Made by a program: the position numbers and the translations under genes. A model generated the notes under the pieces. It was not told the origin of the DNA. It was given only the letters and a program-made list of their open reading frames with translations, and made no database searches. A DNA stretch of 64,000 nt, taken from assembly GCF_036226405.1 (NCBI RefSeq), contig NZ_CP108464.1, forward strand, positions 4,340,001 through 4,404,000. The letters are read 5' to 3'. How positions within the stretch are numbered: the first letter of the stretch is position 1; each line of letters begins with the position of its first letter. The DNA comes from Streptomyces sp. NBC_01260. GTDB taxonomy: Bacteria; Actinomycetota; Actinomycetes; Streptomycetales; Streptomycetaceae. Below, one piece after another: positions 1-8,738 of this stretch.

Positions 1-1053
1 GCTGTCGATGGCCAGCGCGGCCCGGTCGGCAAGATTCGCAAGGAACCGCGAGGCCCCCTCGGCGGCGAACGCCTGGTGGTAGAGAAACGTCAGGGTGCCC
101 AGGGCCCGGCCCCGGGCCTTGAGCGGATTGACGCTGAGCGCGCTCACGGCACGCCCCGCCCCGGATGACGCGGGCCCGAAGGGCCCCCCTTCCAGCTCCT
201 CACTTCTCAGTACCAGCCCCTGGCCGCTGTCGATTACTCGGTGCAGCACATCAGTCAGCCAGGGGTCCTCGGCCGCAACCCTGCCGAGCCACTGCTGTTC
301 ACCCGCGTCCATATGTGCGGAGGACACGGGGGTCAGTCCGCCGGCGTGAAGCAGATGCAGGACGCACCCCTCGGCGACGGCGGGGACCGCCGTGCGAGCC
401 ACCCGGCGCACGGTCCTCTCCACGTCAAGGCTGGCATCCATCTGCAACGACGCCTCCGCCAGGAAGGCGTCACTCACCTGAAGCAGCTCGGCGTCGCGCC
501 TCGCCATGATCCGCCTGTCCGAGACCATGGCGACCTCGGCCACCTGCTTCAACCGGGTCCGCAGCGTCGCATCGACCGCGTCCCTGTCTGCGGTGCCGAC
601 CATGAACGACGCCCAGCCGCCCTGCCCCAGCGGCACGGCACACTCGGCCACGCTCCGCGCGCCCGCTGCCGTCAGAACCTGGACCTGCGGCATGGCGCCG
701 TCGAGTTCCGACACCTCGTGAACCGTGACAGCCGGATCGCCGTCCGGAGCACCGGAAGCGCCCGATTCGCCGAAATCCTGTTCGAACTTCATGAACGAAG
801 GCGTCGGCTCCGCCAGGGTGACACTCCGCAGATCGTGCAGCAGCCCGCCGGTCCAGCGGGTGCCCACGACGGCCAGAACACCGGGCATACGGAGCAGCAT
901 GCCGTAGAGAGAATCGGCAAGCCCTGTCACGTCCGGCGCCGTTTCGGCGACACGCCAGAGCTCATGCAGATGGCCGGACCACCATCCGTCGTCCGCCTGC
1001 GGGGAAGCCCCGTTCCCGTGCTGCTCCACTGCTGGTCCGCCGTTCCGTATCAC
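1..1053 (-). CDS. GAF-domain sensor protein, 3' end cut by window edge
   Basis: An open frame runs from a GTG at 1053 off the left edge, giving about 351 visible residues; an in-frame stop lies just upstream of that GTG. The first 190 residues are not recognised. From about residue 195 the sequence reads like a GAF domain and ends in NLADRAALAIDS, a typical end of actinobacterial GAF domains. In such proteins a SpoIIE-type PP2C phosphatase or histidine kinase domain usually follows, but it would lie outside the window. The family is inferred from this motif and the start codon is tentative. Confidence 0.6.
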   Translation of the reverse strand, partial: MIRNGGPAVEQHGNGASPQADDGWWSGHLHELWRVAETAPDVTGLADSLYGMLLRMPGVLAVVGTRWTGGLLHDLRSVTLAEPTPSFMKFEQDFGESGASGAPDGDPAVTVHEVSELDGAMPQVQVLTAAGARSVAECAVPLGQGGWASFMVGTADRDAVDATLRTRLKQVAEVAMVSDRRIMARRDAELLQVSDAFLAEASLQMDASLDVERTVRRVARTAVPAVAEGCVLHLLHAGGLTPVSSAHMDAGEQQWLGRVAAEDPWLTDVLHRVIDSGQGLVLRSEELEGGPFGPASSGAGRAVSALSVNPLKARGRALGTLTFLYHQAFAAEGASRFLANLADRAALAIDS

Positions 1054-1260
1054 TACTGTCGGCCCCGGCCCGTCACGGAAAACGCTATGTCACCCAGCGG
1101 CTGAGCGCCTCCAGACGCGGTCTCGGCGGCGGCGCTCCGCACGAGACGCGAGAGGCTGATCGCCAGGGACCCGCATGCGCAGAGCCGCAGCCCGCCCGGT
1201 GCTGGAACGTGCGGTAAACGCCGTCGCCGGTGACGCGGCGGTGCCGCCGCTCCAAGCGGC

Positions 1261-1497
1261 TCACCGCTCCTGAGCGGTGCCGACGCGGGCCGGCCCCACC
1301 CCCGCCCGGTGCCCGAGCCGGCCGGGCGGGAAAGAAGGTGCGTGCTGCCCGACGAGCCCGCAGCCGATGGTCGCCGACTTCGCCGTGGATCCGAAGAAGT
1401 ACGTGATCGTGGAGGTCCGCTTCTTGCTCTGTAAGTCGTGCTGCGCCTGCTTCGTCCAGTCGATTTGCCAAGGCGGCCGGAGTGGTTCGTCGATCAC
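1261..1497 (-). pseudogene. RelE/ParE-like toxin, probably truncated
   Basis: A GTG at 1497 overlaps the stop of the DUF6247 gene (GTGA), which suggests translational coupling. The first 25 residues, including IDWTKQAQHDL, resemble the start of RelE/ParE toxins. After about residue 35 the frame becomes low-complexity and Pro/Arg/Gly-rich and ends after 78 residues, without the central and C-terminal parts of a RelE fold. I read it as the eroded toxin of a Phd/DUF6247/RelE-type module. It could instead be a short unrelated ORF. Confidence 0.4.
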
Positions 1498-1859
1498 TCT
1501 CCGGGCTTCCTCTCGGCGGCTTCGTGCCGGAGGTGGCTGTACTCCTCCAGAAGCCGGATGGACTCCTCGGGGTCCTCGGACTTGGCGGCGCGGGCTTCGA
1601 GGTCGCGAAGGTGTGAGTCGAGGACGGGATTCCGCGCGATGGCGTACTGCGTCCACCACAGGCGCATGAAGGCCGGCACGGGGGTGATGTTGAAGGCGTC
1701 GCCGATGACGCGCTTCCAGTGAGCCTCAAAGTCCGGGAGGAGGTGCGGAGTGTGTTCCTGAATCGCCAACCGAAGTGCTTGAGGTGTGTGTTCGGGCATG
1801 GGCGGCAACCGCAGGGGTTCCCCCTCGTACCCATCGAAGTGGAGTGCATGGGCGGGCAT
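1494..1859 (-). CDS. DUF6247-like small protein
   Basis: 121 residues from ATG 1859 (MPAHALHFDG); the frame is open further upstream, but the ATG gives a normal start just after the Phd gene. The C-terminal half is helical and charged (EARAAKSEDPEESIRLLEEY). Proteins of this type in Streptomyces commonly sit next to Phd/YefM antitoxins, as here. Their biochemical role is not known. It overlaps the next ORF by four bases. The DUF6247 assignment is from memory of the family's look and context, not a search. Confidence 0.6.
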   Translation of the reverse strand: MPAHALHFDGYEGEPLRLPPMPEHTPQALRLAIQEHTPHLLPDFEAHWKRVIGDAFNITPVPAFMRLWWTQYAIARNPVLDSHLRDLEARAAKSEDPEESIRLLEEYSHLRHEAAERKPGE

Positions 1860-1888
1860 GGTTCCGGCTCCTTGGTCTGGAGGGTGGG

Positions 1889-2095
1889 TCAGGCCGCCTC
1901 GTGCCGGTCCTTGTGCGACTGGTGCCGACGGGCCATCTGCTCGAACCACTCGGCCGGCACCAAGTAGGCGACCGTCTTCCCCCTACGGGTGATGGCGGCG
2001 GCCTCACCGGCAATCCGGGTCCGGTCGAGGATCTCGCCCATCCCCTTGCGCAGGTCGATGGTTGTGTACGTCTTCGTCTCCATACACTGAAGCAT
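1889..2095 (-). CDS. Phd/YefM-family antitoxin
   Basis: A 68-residue protein from ATG 2095 (or 64 from ATG 2083, METKTYTTIDL). It has the Phd/YefM layout: an N-terminal DNA-binding part with RKGMGEIL, then a stretch with TRRGKTVAYLVPAEWFEQM, which matches the family's R-x-G-x-P/V-A-x-L-V motif. Such proteins neutralise RelE or Doc type toxins and repress their own operon. A perfect palindrome at 2100-2114 just upstream is a likely operator. It is the first gene of a three-gene minus-strand operon ending in an eroded toxin. Confidence 0.8.
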   Translation of the reverse strand: MLQCMETKTYTTIDLRKGMGEILDRTRIAGEAAAITRRGKTVAYLVPAEWFEQMARRHQSHKDRHEAA

Positions 2096-2099
2096 ATAA

Positions 2100-2114
2100 C
2101 AACTATCATAGTTG
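2100..2114 (-). promoter_or_regulatory. Palindromic operator of the Phd operon
   Basis: A perfect 15-bp palindrome, CAACTATCATAGTTG, sits 5 bp before ATG 2095 in an AT-rich patch that is unusual for this DNA. Phd antitoxins bind such short palindromes to repress their own operon. On the minus strand TATGAT inside it could serve as a -10 element. Promoter and operator roles are inferred. Confidence 0.6.
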
Positions 2115-2258
2115 GCATATGTGCTCGTGGGGTACTGACGACCGGAAGGAGCTGATGGACGCGTTGGGCGCAGAACGGGCACACAGGGCACTCGATCGGC
2201 CTTGAGTAGCAACAAGGCCCCGGGCTGTCGGCCTGGGGCCTTGAGGTGGTGCTGCATG

Positions 2259-2300
2259 GAGCGGGTGACGAGAATCGAACTCGCGCTCCGAGCTTGGGAA
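2259..2300 (-). repeat. tRNA-Gly 3'-half copy 1 (att site)
   Basis: Matches the 3' half of the tRNA-Gly(CCC) gene at 50026-50096, from the anticodon loop to the acceptor end, with one mismatch. Hairpin at 2214-2242 on its left. Left arm with a GGGCAC-ACA-GGGCAC direct repeat at 2177-2191; right arm CTGGCACG-TAA-TGGCACG ending near 2430. It separates the Phd module (C0) from cassette C1. Confidence 0.9.
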
Positions 2301-2442
2301 TCACCGGATGCTCGGGCGTCAATGCGCGACCTGACCTGCGGGAACAGGCTGATGCTTCCCGGATCTGAGTGTCGTATCGGTACCTGTGATGACCGCTCTT
2401 TACCGCTCTGACTGGCACGTAATGGCACGGCCGGTCACAGGT

Positions 2443-2688
2443 TCAGGTCCAGGCGTCATGGAGGTCCTCTGAGGTGAGAGCGGGGACGTCGGCGGTGCAG
2501 CCGTTGCGGGTGACGGCGAGCAGGGGTGTGGTGGCATCGGCGCTGGGCGGCTGGGAGCGACGGGTGAAGAGGCGGGCGAGGCCGCGGTTGTCGAAGGGCT
2601 TCTTCTCCAGCCACTTGACCGAACCCACGAGGGTGATCTTCTTGGCGATGGGGGCGCGGTCGGCGCAGCGAGCCGGGGCAGCATGCAC
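2443..2688 (-). pseudogene. C-terminal fragment of a DUF234-type AAA ATPase
   Basis: 81 residues in frame, containing VGSVKWLEKKPFDNRGLARL and TPLLAVTRNG. These resemble the C-terminal DUF234 segment of archaeal-type ATPases also found in Streptomyces (GSxKWLExxPFD, then a serine/arginine-rich tail). The N-terminal ATPase core (several hundred residues, with Walker motifs) is absent. The fragment starts a few bases after the right arm of att copy 1, so it is probably cargo trimmed by the recombination or deletion that made the junction. Confidence 0.6.
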
Positions 2689-2854
2689 GCTTCATCGCCA
2701 CCGTCCGCACCGTTTTCGAGCAGATGGGATGGGACGATGCCGCTTCCTGGGCGGCGTCGAGTGAGCCGACTGCCGTCACCGTGGTTCACCGCCCCGGCGG
2801 GCACGCAGCGGGCACGCAGCGGGCACGGCGATCACTCGTACACGACTGCGGCGC

Positions 2855-3190
2855 TCAGGCGCGAGTGAACGGCGTCGGCGACCCGTCCCAGCGCAGCCCG
2901 ATCCTGTCCACGACCTGGGTCGCGAGCGTCCATGCGGCCTCGTTGTCGGCCGCGCATACCCGTGACCCCTCTACGTTCAGCACCCCGTCGAAGACGTCGT
3001 CTCCCATGACAGGCATAGCGCGGTTCCAGATCGATACCCGAGTGAGCGCGGTCTGCCCGTGAGTCTGGACGACGATGTGTTTGCCGTCGCTACAAGCTGG
3101 CGCGTTGTCCCAGTCCAGCTCCGGAGGATCGGTGGATCCGATGAGGAGCACCGGATGATTTGTGCAGAAGTCCACAGCCCCAACCAGCAT
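2855..3190 (-). CDS. Hypothetical protein, 111 aa
   Basis: A 111-residue soluble protein with no family I recognise. It begins MLVGAVDFCTNH and has two segments with a beta-strand pattern around VLLIGST and KHIVVQT. No transmembrane segment or signal peptide is visible. It lies alone on the minus strand, 75 bp beyond the stop of the response-regulator gene at 3265, so it may be transcribed with that operon. Confidence 0.5.
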   Translation of the reverse strand: MLVGAVDFCTNHPVLLIGSTDPPELDWDNAPACSDGKHIVVQTHGQTALTRVSIWNRAMPVMGDDVFDGVLNVEGSRVCAADNEAAWTLATQVVDRIGLRWDGSPTPFTRA

Positions 3191-3264
3191 GACGCCCCTC
3201 CTGATCTGCTGAGACGCGCGGAGAGTATCGCCGCGCGAGGTGGAGGCCGCAGAATCTCGGCGAC

Positions 3265-3930
3265 TCAGGCCAGGCCTGCCCCGAGGGCGCGGCGCACGGC
3301 GTCGGCGCGGTCCTTGATGTCCGCCTTGGCGAAGAGGTTGTTGATGTGCGTCTTCACCGTGGCCTCGCTGATGAAGAGCTTCTCGGCGATGGCACGGTTC
3401 GGCAGGCCCTGGCCGATCAGGGTGAGGACCTCGCGCTCGCGCGGGGTGATGTCGCCGGGCAGCGGCTGTCCGGGGGCCGGGGGCTTGGTGCGGACCGTCT
3501 CCAGGAGGCGGTTCTGGACTTCGCGGTCGAGGACGGACTGCCCGGCGGCGGCGGCGCGGATGGCGCGGGTGATGTCCTGGCGTCCCGCGTTCTTGGTGAG
3601 GTAGCCGATGGCGCCGGCGCTCAGCGCGGCCAGGATGGAGTCGTCGTCGGCGAACGTGGTCAGGATGACCACGGCGACCTCGGGGTGCTCCTCGGTGAGC
3701 CGCCGGGTCGCCTCGGTGCCGTCCATCACCGGCATCCGCAGGTCCATCAGGACCACGTCGACCGGGCCTGCGGCGACTGCGGCGAGTACTTCGGTGCCGT
3801 CGGCGGCCGAGGCGACGACGTCGATGTCCTCGGCCAGCCCGAGGACCGCGGCCAGCGGCTCCCGTACGGCAGCCTGGTCGTCGGCGACGATCACACGCAG
3901 CCGCTGGGGATTCTGCGTCGGTTCACTCAT
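3265..3930 (-). CDS. NarL/LuxR-type response regulator
   Basis: 221 residues. The N-terminal receiver domain (about 10-125) has the acidic pair VADD, the phospho-acceptor Asp in LMDLRMPVMDG and a conserved Lys in LTKNAG. A C-terminal LuxR HTH (about 155-215) contains LTLIGQGLPNRAIAEKLFIS and ATVKTHINNLF. It pairs with the kinase encoded upstream; their reading frames overlap by four bases. It should bind DNA when phosphorylated, possibly controlling its own operon with the CcdC-like membrane protein. Confidence 0.93.
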   Translation of the reverse strand: MSEPTQNPQRLRVIVADDQAAVREPLAAVLGLAEDIDVVASAADGTEVLAAVAAGPVDVVLMDLRMPVMDGTEATRRLTEEHPEVAVVILTTFADDDSILAALSAGAIGYLTKNAGRQDITRAIRAAAAGQSVLDREVQNRLLETVRTKPPAPGQPLPGDITPREREVLTLIGQGLPNRAIAEKLFISEATVKTHINNLFAKADIKDRADAVRRALGAGLA

Positions 3931-5174
3931 CCCGGTATCACTGCCTCCACTAGCCAGCCGCCTTCGTCCGGTCCTTCGGTGACCGGGCCCGCAGTGATCG
4001 TGCCACCCAGCAGGGCGACCCGTTCCCGCATGCCGATCAGCCCCATTCCGCTGCCGACGCCCGCGCGCACCGCACGGGTCGCCGCGCTGTTACGGATCCT
4101 CAGTGTCGTCGATGCGGCATCGAACGTCAGCTCCACGTGCACCTCGCCGCCGGGCGCGTGCCGGACGGCGTTGGTCAGCGACTCCTGCGCGATCCGCAGC
4201 AGGTTCTGCGTGACCTGGGACGGTACGTCGCGCGGGGTGCCGGTGAGGGTGAGGGCGTCGCGGTGGCCGGACGAGTCGAGCATCGCGGTCAGGCTGCCCA
4301 CCAGCGGCAGGGAGTCCTCGCGGAGCGCGTGCACGGTCCACTGGGCCTGCTTCAGGCTCTCCTTGACCATGCTGTGCGCCTTCTGGTTCGCCTCGCGGAC
4401 TTTCTCCAGGTCACCGGTTTCGATCAGGGCGTCCGCCAGTTCCAGCTGCATGTTGATGCCCGCGAGGGAGTGGGCCAGGACGTCGTGCACGTCGCGGGCG
4501 ATCCGTCCCCGCTCGGTGAGGACGGCGGCCTGGGCCTCGGCGCGGGCAGCCCGCTCGGCGGACTCCGCGGCCTCGATGACTGCCTGGACGGCGCGTCGGC
4601 GGCTGCGGTTGATGATGCCGAGGACGACCGGGGTGCCGGTGGCCAGACCGACCGCCCAGGGCAGCAGGTGGTGGCCGGGGCCGATGCGCAAGTACAGGAC
4701 TCCGCCGCACAGCAGGCTGCAGAACGCCGCGAGGGCCAGGGCCGGCTTGGGCTGCAGCCGGTATCCGGCGTGGCCGACGATGAAGAACGCGAAGAGGTAG
4801 CTCGACCCGCTGCGGCTGACGGCGATCAGGGCGGCCGCGGCGACGATGCCGAGGGTCAGCCAGATCAGGGCGACGCGGGGCGGGACCCTGTGCTCGGGCA
4901 GGTGCCGGGCGAGGAGGGCGAGGGAGTTGACGACGATGAGCGCGGCGACCACGAGGCCCCGGCCGCTGAGACCGATCGGCCGCACCGTGATGAACGCGGA
5001 GCCGATGACGCAGAGGGTCAGGACCCAGCCCACGCGAGGATCGTGACCTGTGAAGGTCAGGGCGCCGGATGCCCGGTACGGGGCCGAGCCCGTACCGGGC
5101 GCGCTCTGCTCCGCAGGGGCGCTCTGCTTTTCTGGGACGCTCTGTGCTTCGGGCACGGCGTGACCATAGTCCAC
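3927..5174 (-). CDS. NarL-family sensor histidine kinase
   Basis: 415 residues from GTG 5174, two bases after the stop of the upstream gene. A short Gln/Pro/Ser-rich N-terminus is followed by five or six transmembrane helices (about 45-190). The HisKA_3 dimerisation domain carries the phospho-acceptor His in DVHDVLAHSLAGI. The HATPase domain has LRIAQESLTNAVRHA (N box) and GMGLIGMRERV (G box). The frame is open far upstream over the neighbouring gene, but that part is a shadow. It likely senses an envelope signal and phosphorylates the regulator at 3265-3930. Confidence 0.92.
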   Translation of the reverse strand: MDYGHAVPEAQSVPEKQSAPAEQSAPGTGSAPYRASGALTFTGHDPRVGWVLTLCVIGSAFITVRPIGLSGRGLVVAALIVVNSLALLARHLPEHRVPPRVALIWLTLGIVAAAALIAVSRSGSSYLFAFFIVGHAGYRLQPKPALALAAFCSLLCGGVLYLRIGPGHHLLPWAVGLATGTPVVLGIINRSRRRAVQAVIEAAESAERAARAEAQAAVLTERGRIARDVHDVLAHSLAGINMQLELADALIETGDLEKVREANQKAHSMVKESLKQAQWTVHALREDSLPLVGSLTAMLDSSGHRDALTLTGTPRDVPSQVTQNLLRIAQESLTNAVRHAPGGEVHVELTFDAASTTLRIRNSAATRAVRAGVGSGMGLIGMRERVALLGGTITAGPVTEGPDEGGWLVEAVIPG

Positions 5175-5176
5175 GG

Positions 5177-5722
5177 TCAGGCCGTGCGGTCGAGAGAGGG
5201 CGCCGGGTGCGTCGCTGCGGTCGTCTGCGCCTGCCTGCCGTTCACCATCCGGCTCCGGATGAAGATCGTCGCGAGTCGCGTGACGACCTCGGTGAGTGCC
5301 ATCAGGACGAAGGCCGCGACCCAGGCCTGGTCGGTGGTGATGTGGTGGGCGATGCTGAACCGCGCGACGTTGTCGGCGCCGCCGTGCGAGACCCAGAACT
5401 GGAAGCCCATGCGGGCGCCCATGCCGAGCACCCAGAGGATCGCGGAGACCGCGCCGGCCTTGATCAGCAGGTGCTCGCCCGCAACCCGGATGCGGGTGTA
5501 GACGCCGCCCGCGATGCCGAGCGCCGCGCCGACGGCCATGAGCGCGCCGATCAGCACCAGGTCGTTGCCCGCGGCGGGCACGCTGTCGAGGTACGTGTGC
5601 GCCACGAAGGCCACGATCCCCAGCGGGATCAGGAAGGTCTTGAGGTCCAGACGGCCTTCCCGCAGCTGCCGGAAGACGATCAGGACGAGGGCGATGTCGG
5701 TGATCCACTCGGTCGTTGTCAT
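5177..5722 (-). CDS. CcdC/DUF1453-like multi-pass membrane protein
   Basis: 181 residues from ATG 5722 (MTTTEWITDIALVLIVFRQL) with about five transmembrane helices and a basic, Thr/Ala-rich tail. The hydrophobic pattern resembles CcdC/DUF1453 membrane proteins often found beside two-component systems. It is co-transcribed with the kinase and response regulator downstream. The frame is open upstream to 6439; I choose ATG 5722 because the homologous-looking membrane part starts there. Function unknown; it may modulate the kinase or be its target. Confidence 0.75.
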   Translation of the reverse strand: MTTTEWITDIALVLIVFRQLREGRLDLKTFLIPLGIVAFVAHTYLDSVPAAGNDLVLIGALMAVGAALGIAGGVYTRIRVAGEHLLIKAGAVSAILWVLGMGARMGFQFWVSHGGADNVARFSIAHHITTDQAWVAAFVLMALTEVVTRLATIFIRSRMVNGRQAQTTAATHPAPSLDRTA

Positions 5723-6439
5723 GCCCTCAAGAGTGCTGGCGCAGGGCCTCGCGCACCTGGACCCATGGGTGGAACGACAGGTGGAGATCGTCGTCCCGCA
5801 CTCATCCACCCCGCCTGCCCGCGCCTCTGCGCCGTACCGCTCGGCGAGGTCCGAGACGAGCTCTGAGAGGCAGGTGCACAGATCCATGACGGCGGCCGCG
5901 CGCTCGGGGTCGGCAGGGGCGACATGGGTCGGCACGACATGCGCCCTGAGGCGGGGCGGTGGCAGAGGCGGCTCCGGCGCCGCGACGAGTGCCGCCGGGC
6001 GAGGCCGGCGCCGTAGGGAAGTACTCCCACAGCGTCCACCGGCCCGCTGTTGCCCGGACTGCAGACACCCGTACCTGGGCTTCCTCGTCCGGACTCGCCC
6101 ACGCAGGGTCTTGGTCCCGGCACCCTCGAACGGCTCACCGGCCAAGATTCCGGACTTGCGGTACTCGCCGAACCGCGAGGCGATATCGCCTGCGACCTCG
6201 TCCGCTCGGAGGTCTCCCACCTCGGAGAACTCGACGAGTCGACCGTCGGACAGTAGCTGCTGGCGAGGCTCGATGAACTCATCCACGGTGTAGACCGTGA
6301 ACTCCGGGGCGGTCTTGACGATCACGCCGCTTGGAAGAACCAGCCGTCGGATCCGCGCCACGTCGGCATCCTTGTCGCCCCTATGGTCGAAGGCGCCGAA
6401 GAGCTCGGTAGTCACTGCGCCGATCTCGGGCTTGGACAC
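5723..6439 (-). CDS. Hypothetical ORF, possibly fused or eroded
   Basis: An open frame of about 239 codons starting MSKPEIGAVTTELF, in frame with the membrane protein that follows, so read literally it makes a 420-residue fusion. The first 115 residues look like a normal soluble protein (DEFIEPRQQLLSDGRLVEFSEV). The middle turns Arg/Pro-rich and is poorly protein-like, and a helical stretch (LCTCLSELVSDLAERYG) follows. This fits a gene with frameshifts or a deletion. No family recognised. Confidence 0.35.
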
Positions 6440-6617
6440 GGGCGCGAGAGCAACACCGGAGGGACGAGCGCTCAGTCGCCAAGACCCCTCCCGGCCGACC
6501 GGGGCGGACGCGGCATCCTGACCCTCGGCGGAGCTGCCCGTGATCCGAGGTCCGGACGGCCCGGACAGGGCTGAACGCAGTCGGAACTGCGACGAGCGCC
6601 GGGCAGCGGTCCCTTGG

Positions 6618-7283
6618 TCAGGGTGTCTGGTTGGAGTCCATGAGCCGGCTCTCCCAGGCCCAGGCGGCGGTCTCGACCCGGTTGCGGACTTGGAGTTTGG
6701 TCTGGATGGTCGCCAGATGGCTCTTGACGGTGCTCAGGGAGATGAACAGGGCGGCGGCGATCTCCTGGTTGGTACGGCCCCTGGCGATGGCGCGGACGAC
6801 CTCGATCTCGCGGGCGGAGAGCGGCTGGACGGGCCGGGCCGCGGTCGCCTTCCGGGCAGGGGCGAGGTCGCGTAGCAGACGCAGGGTGATGGAGGGGGAG
6901 ATCAGGGCGTCGCCGCTGTTCGCGGCGCGGACAGCCTCGACCAGTAGGGCCGGGCCGGCGTCCTTGAGTACGAAGCCGACGGCCCCGGAGTGCAGGGCGC
7001 CACGGACGTACTCGTCGAGGTCGAAGGTGGTGACGATGACCACCCGCAGTGGGTCGACCACGCCAGGGCCTGCCAGGGCCCGGGTGACCTCGATGCCGTC
7101 CAGTTTCGGCATCCGGATGTCGACCAGGCAGACGTCCGGGCGCATCCGCCGGGCCAGCTCGACCGCCTCGGCGCCGTCCGCCGCCTCGCCGACCACGGAG
7201 ATGTCCTCCTGGTCCTCCAGGATGAGCCGCAGGCCGCGGCGGACCATCGCTTGGTCGTCGGCGAGCAGGACGGTGATGCTCAA
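6618..7283 (-). CDS. NarL/LuxR-type response regulator
   Basis: 221 residues. Receiver domain at about 1-120 with LLADD, phospho-acceptor in LVDIRMPKLDG and Lys in VLKDAG. LuxR HTH at about 150-210 with LSAREIEVVRAIARGRTNQEIAAALF and STVKSHLATIQTKL, split here only for description. Its start overlaps the stop of the upstream kinase gene by four bases, so the two form a coupled pair. The divergent ABC exporter genes at 8542-10630 are a plausible target. Confidence 0.93.
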   Translation of the reverse strand: MSITVLLADDQAMVRRGLRLILEDQEDISVVGEAADGAEAVELARRMRPDVCLVDIRMPKLDGIEVTRALAGPGVVDPLRVVIVTTFDLDEYVRGALHSGAVGFVLKDAGPALLVEAVRAANSGDALISPSITLRLLRDLAPARKATAARPVQPLSAREIEVVRAIARGRTNQEIAAALFISLSTVKSHLATIQTKLQVRNRVETAAWAWESRLMDSNQTP

Positions 7284-8431
7284 CAGCGGTCTCCCGCGGG
7301 GAGTGGCAGGGTGGCGAGGACGGACCAGCCGGTGTCGTGCTCCGGGCCGGCGGTGAGCGTGCCGCCGAGGGCCTCGACCCGTTCGCGCATGCCGATCAGC
7401 CCGAAGCCGCCCTGATGCAGATGGCGGGCCGGACCGCCCGGAGCGTCGTCGTGGACCGTGACGGTGACGCCGTCATGCTCCTGGGCGATGTGGACGGTGG
7501 CCGAGCGGGCGTGTGCGGCGTGCCGAGCGATGTTGGTCAGGGATTCCTGGACGATCCGGTACACGGTGGTGCTCACCTCGGGTGGCCAGGCCACCTGGTC
7601 AGCGGGCAGGTGCAGGTTGACCTCGGGGCCGTGGCCCTCGAACCGGCGGACGAGGTCGGTCAGTTGCTCCCGGCCCGCGACAGTGGGGGAGGTCGTGGTC
7701 GCGTCGTCGGTGTCCCGCAGCAGGCCGACGACGCGGCGCATGGCAACCAACGCCACGCTGCCGGCTTCCTCGATGTCGGTCAGGGTGCCGTCCAGTGCCT
7801 CGGGTCGCCGTCGGCCGACCAGGCGGGCGGCCTGGGCCTGCACCACGATGCCGGTGATGTGGTGGGCGACCACATCGTGCAGCTCCCGGGCCAGGGCGAG
7901 GCGCTCCTCGCGCCGTACGGCCTCGGCGGCCGCACGGCGGCGGAAGTCGAGGAAGCGCAGCCCGAGCCCGATACCGAGCGCGAGGACCCAGACTTGCGTA
8001 CCGACCCGGAACGGGGTGCTGGGAGCCTCGCTGGACAGCAGGCCGGCGGCCATGAGTGCCAGCCCGCCGACCGCGATACCACCCGCCTGGCGCCAGGGCA
8101 GCGCCCTGATCGCGGAGCCGCCGAGGACGAGCAGGGCCAGCACCGCGGCGGCGCCGGGCTCGCCGGGCAGGTGGGCGAGCCGGGCGGTCAGGCCGGCGAT
8201 CCCCGCGACGGCGAGGCCGATGACGGCCGCCCGGCCCGGGTGCCGCTCTCGTCCCAGCGCGACCAGGCAGATCACCGCCCCGACCGTGCTGTCGAAGGCC
8301 CAGACGCGGCCCTGGCCGGCGTACTGGACGGCCATCAGGACCAACACCACGGAGAACACCACCCCCAGGATGGTGTTGACGGCGGTCCTCGGCCCCCAGG
8401 CCGGTCGATGTCCCGTGCTCACCGGGCTCAC
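7280..8431 (-). CDS. NarL-family sensor histidine kinase
   Basis: 383 residues. Four to six transmembrane helices (about 15-160) precede a HisKA_3 domain with the phospho-acceptor His in ELHDVVAHHITGI and a HATPase domain with IVQESLTNIARHA and GFGLIGMRERVEALGG. It is the partner of the regulator at 6618-7283. It is divergent from the small membrane protein and ABC exporter starting at 8542, with about 110 bp between the starts, an arrangement typical of kinase/exporter detoxification loci. Confidence 0.92.
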   Translation of the reverse strand: MSPVSTGHRPAWGPRTAVNTILGVVFSVVLVLMAVQYAGQGRVWAFDSTVGAVICLVALGRERHPGRAAVIGLAVAGIAGLTARLAHLPGEPGAAAVLALLVLGGSAIRALPWRQAGGIAVGGLALMAAGLLSSEAPSTPFRVGTQVWVLALGIGLGLRFLDFRRRAAAEAVRREERLALARELHDVVAHHITGIVVQAQAARLVGRRRPEALDGTLTDIEEAGSVALVAMRRVVGLLRDTDDATTTSPTVAGREQLTDLVRRFEGHGPEVNLHLPADQVAWPPEVSTTVYRIVQESLTNIARHAAHARSATVHIAQEHDGVTVTVHDDAPGGPARHLHQGGFGLIGMRERVEALGGTLTAGPEHDTGWSVLATLPLPAGDRC

Positions 8432-8541
8432 GCTAGGCGATCACCACCGGCCGCTGAACCGGCCGAAAGTACGACTCGGGGGCACCTGAACCGTTCCTCC
8501 GGTCGGTGCGGGGACCGCGGCGCGGTCAGCAGGCTGTGGCC

Positions 8542-8724
8542 ATGGCAGACCTCATCTCCGCTCCTCTTGCGCTCGCAGTCTCGGCCGCCCACGCCGAGAA
8601 GACCGTGCGAAGCCCGCTGCTGTACACATGGTGGGCCCTCAACCTGGCCGTCCTTCTCGCGGTCGGCTATGGCATCTACCGGTTCGTGAGGAAGTCGCGC
8701 GAGAACCGCGGCTCGCGCGGCTGA
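8542..8724 (+). CDS. Small single-pass membrane protein, 60 aa
   Basis: ATG 8542 opens a 60-residue protein with a hydrophobic segment at about 27-48 (LLYTWWALNLAVLLAVGYGI) and a basic tail (RFVRKSRENRGSRG). It lies 14 bp before the ABC ATPase gene and is probably co-transcribed with it. No family recognised; position and size suggest an accessory subunit or regulator of the exporter. Confidence 0.7.
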   Translation: MADLISAPLALAVSAAHAEKTVRSPLLYTWWALNLAVLLAVGYGIYRFVRKSRENRGSRG

Positions 8725-8738
8725 TTCGGGAGGAACAC

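Noticed and set aside
3346..4800. 484-codon plus-strand frame
   Set aside because: Shadow of the response regulator and kinase genes on the minus strand.
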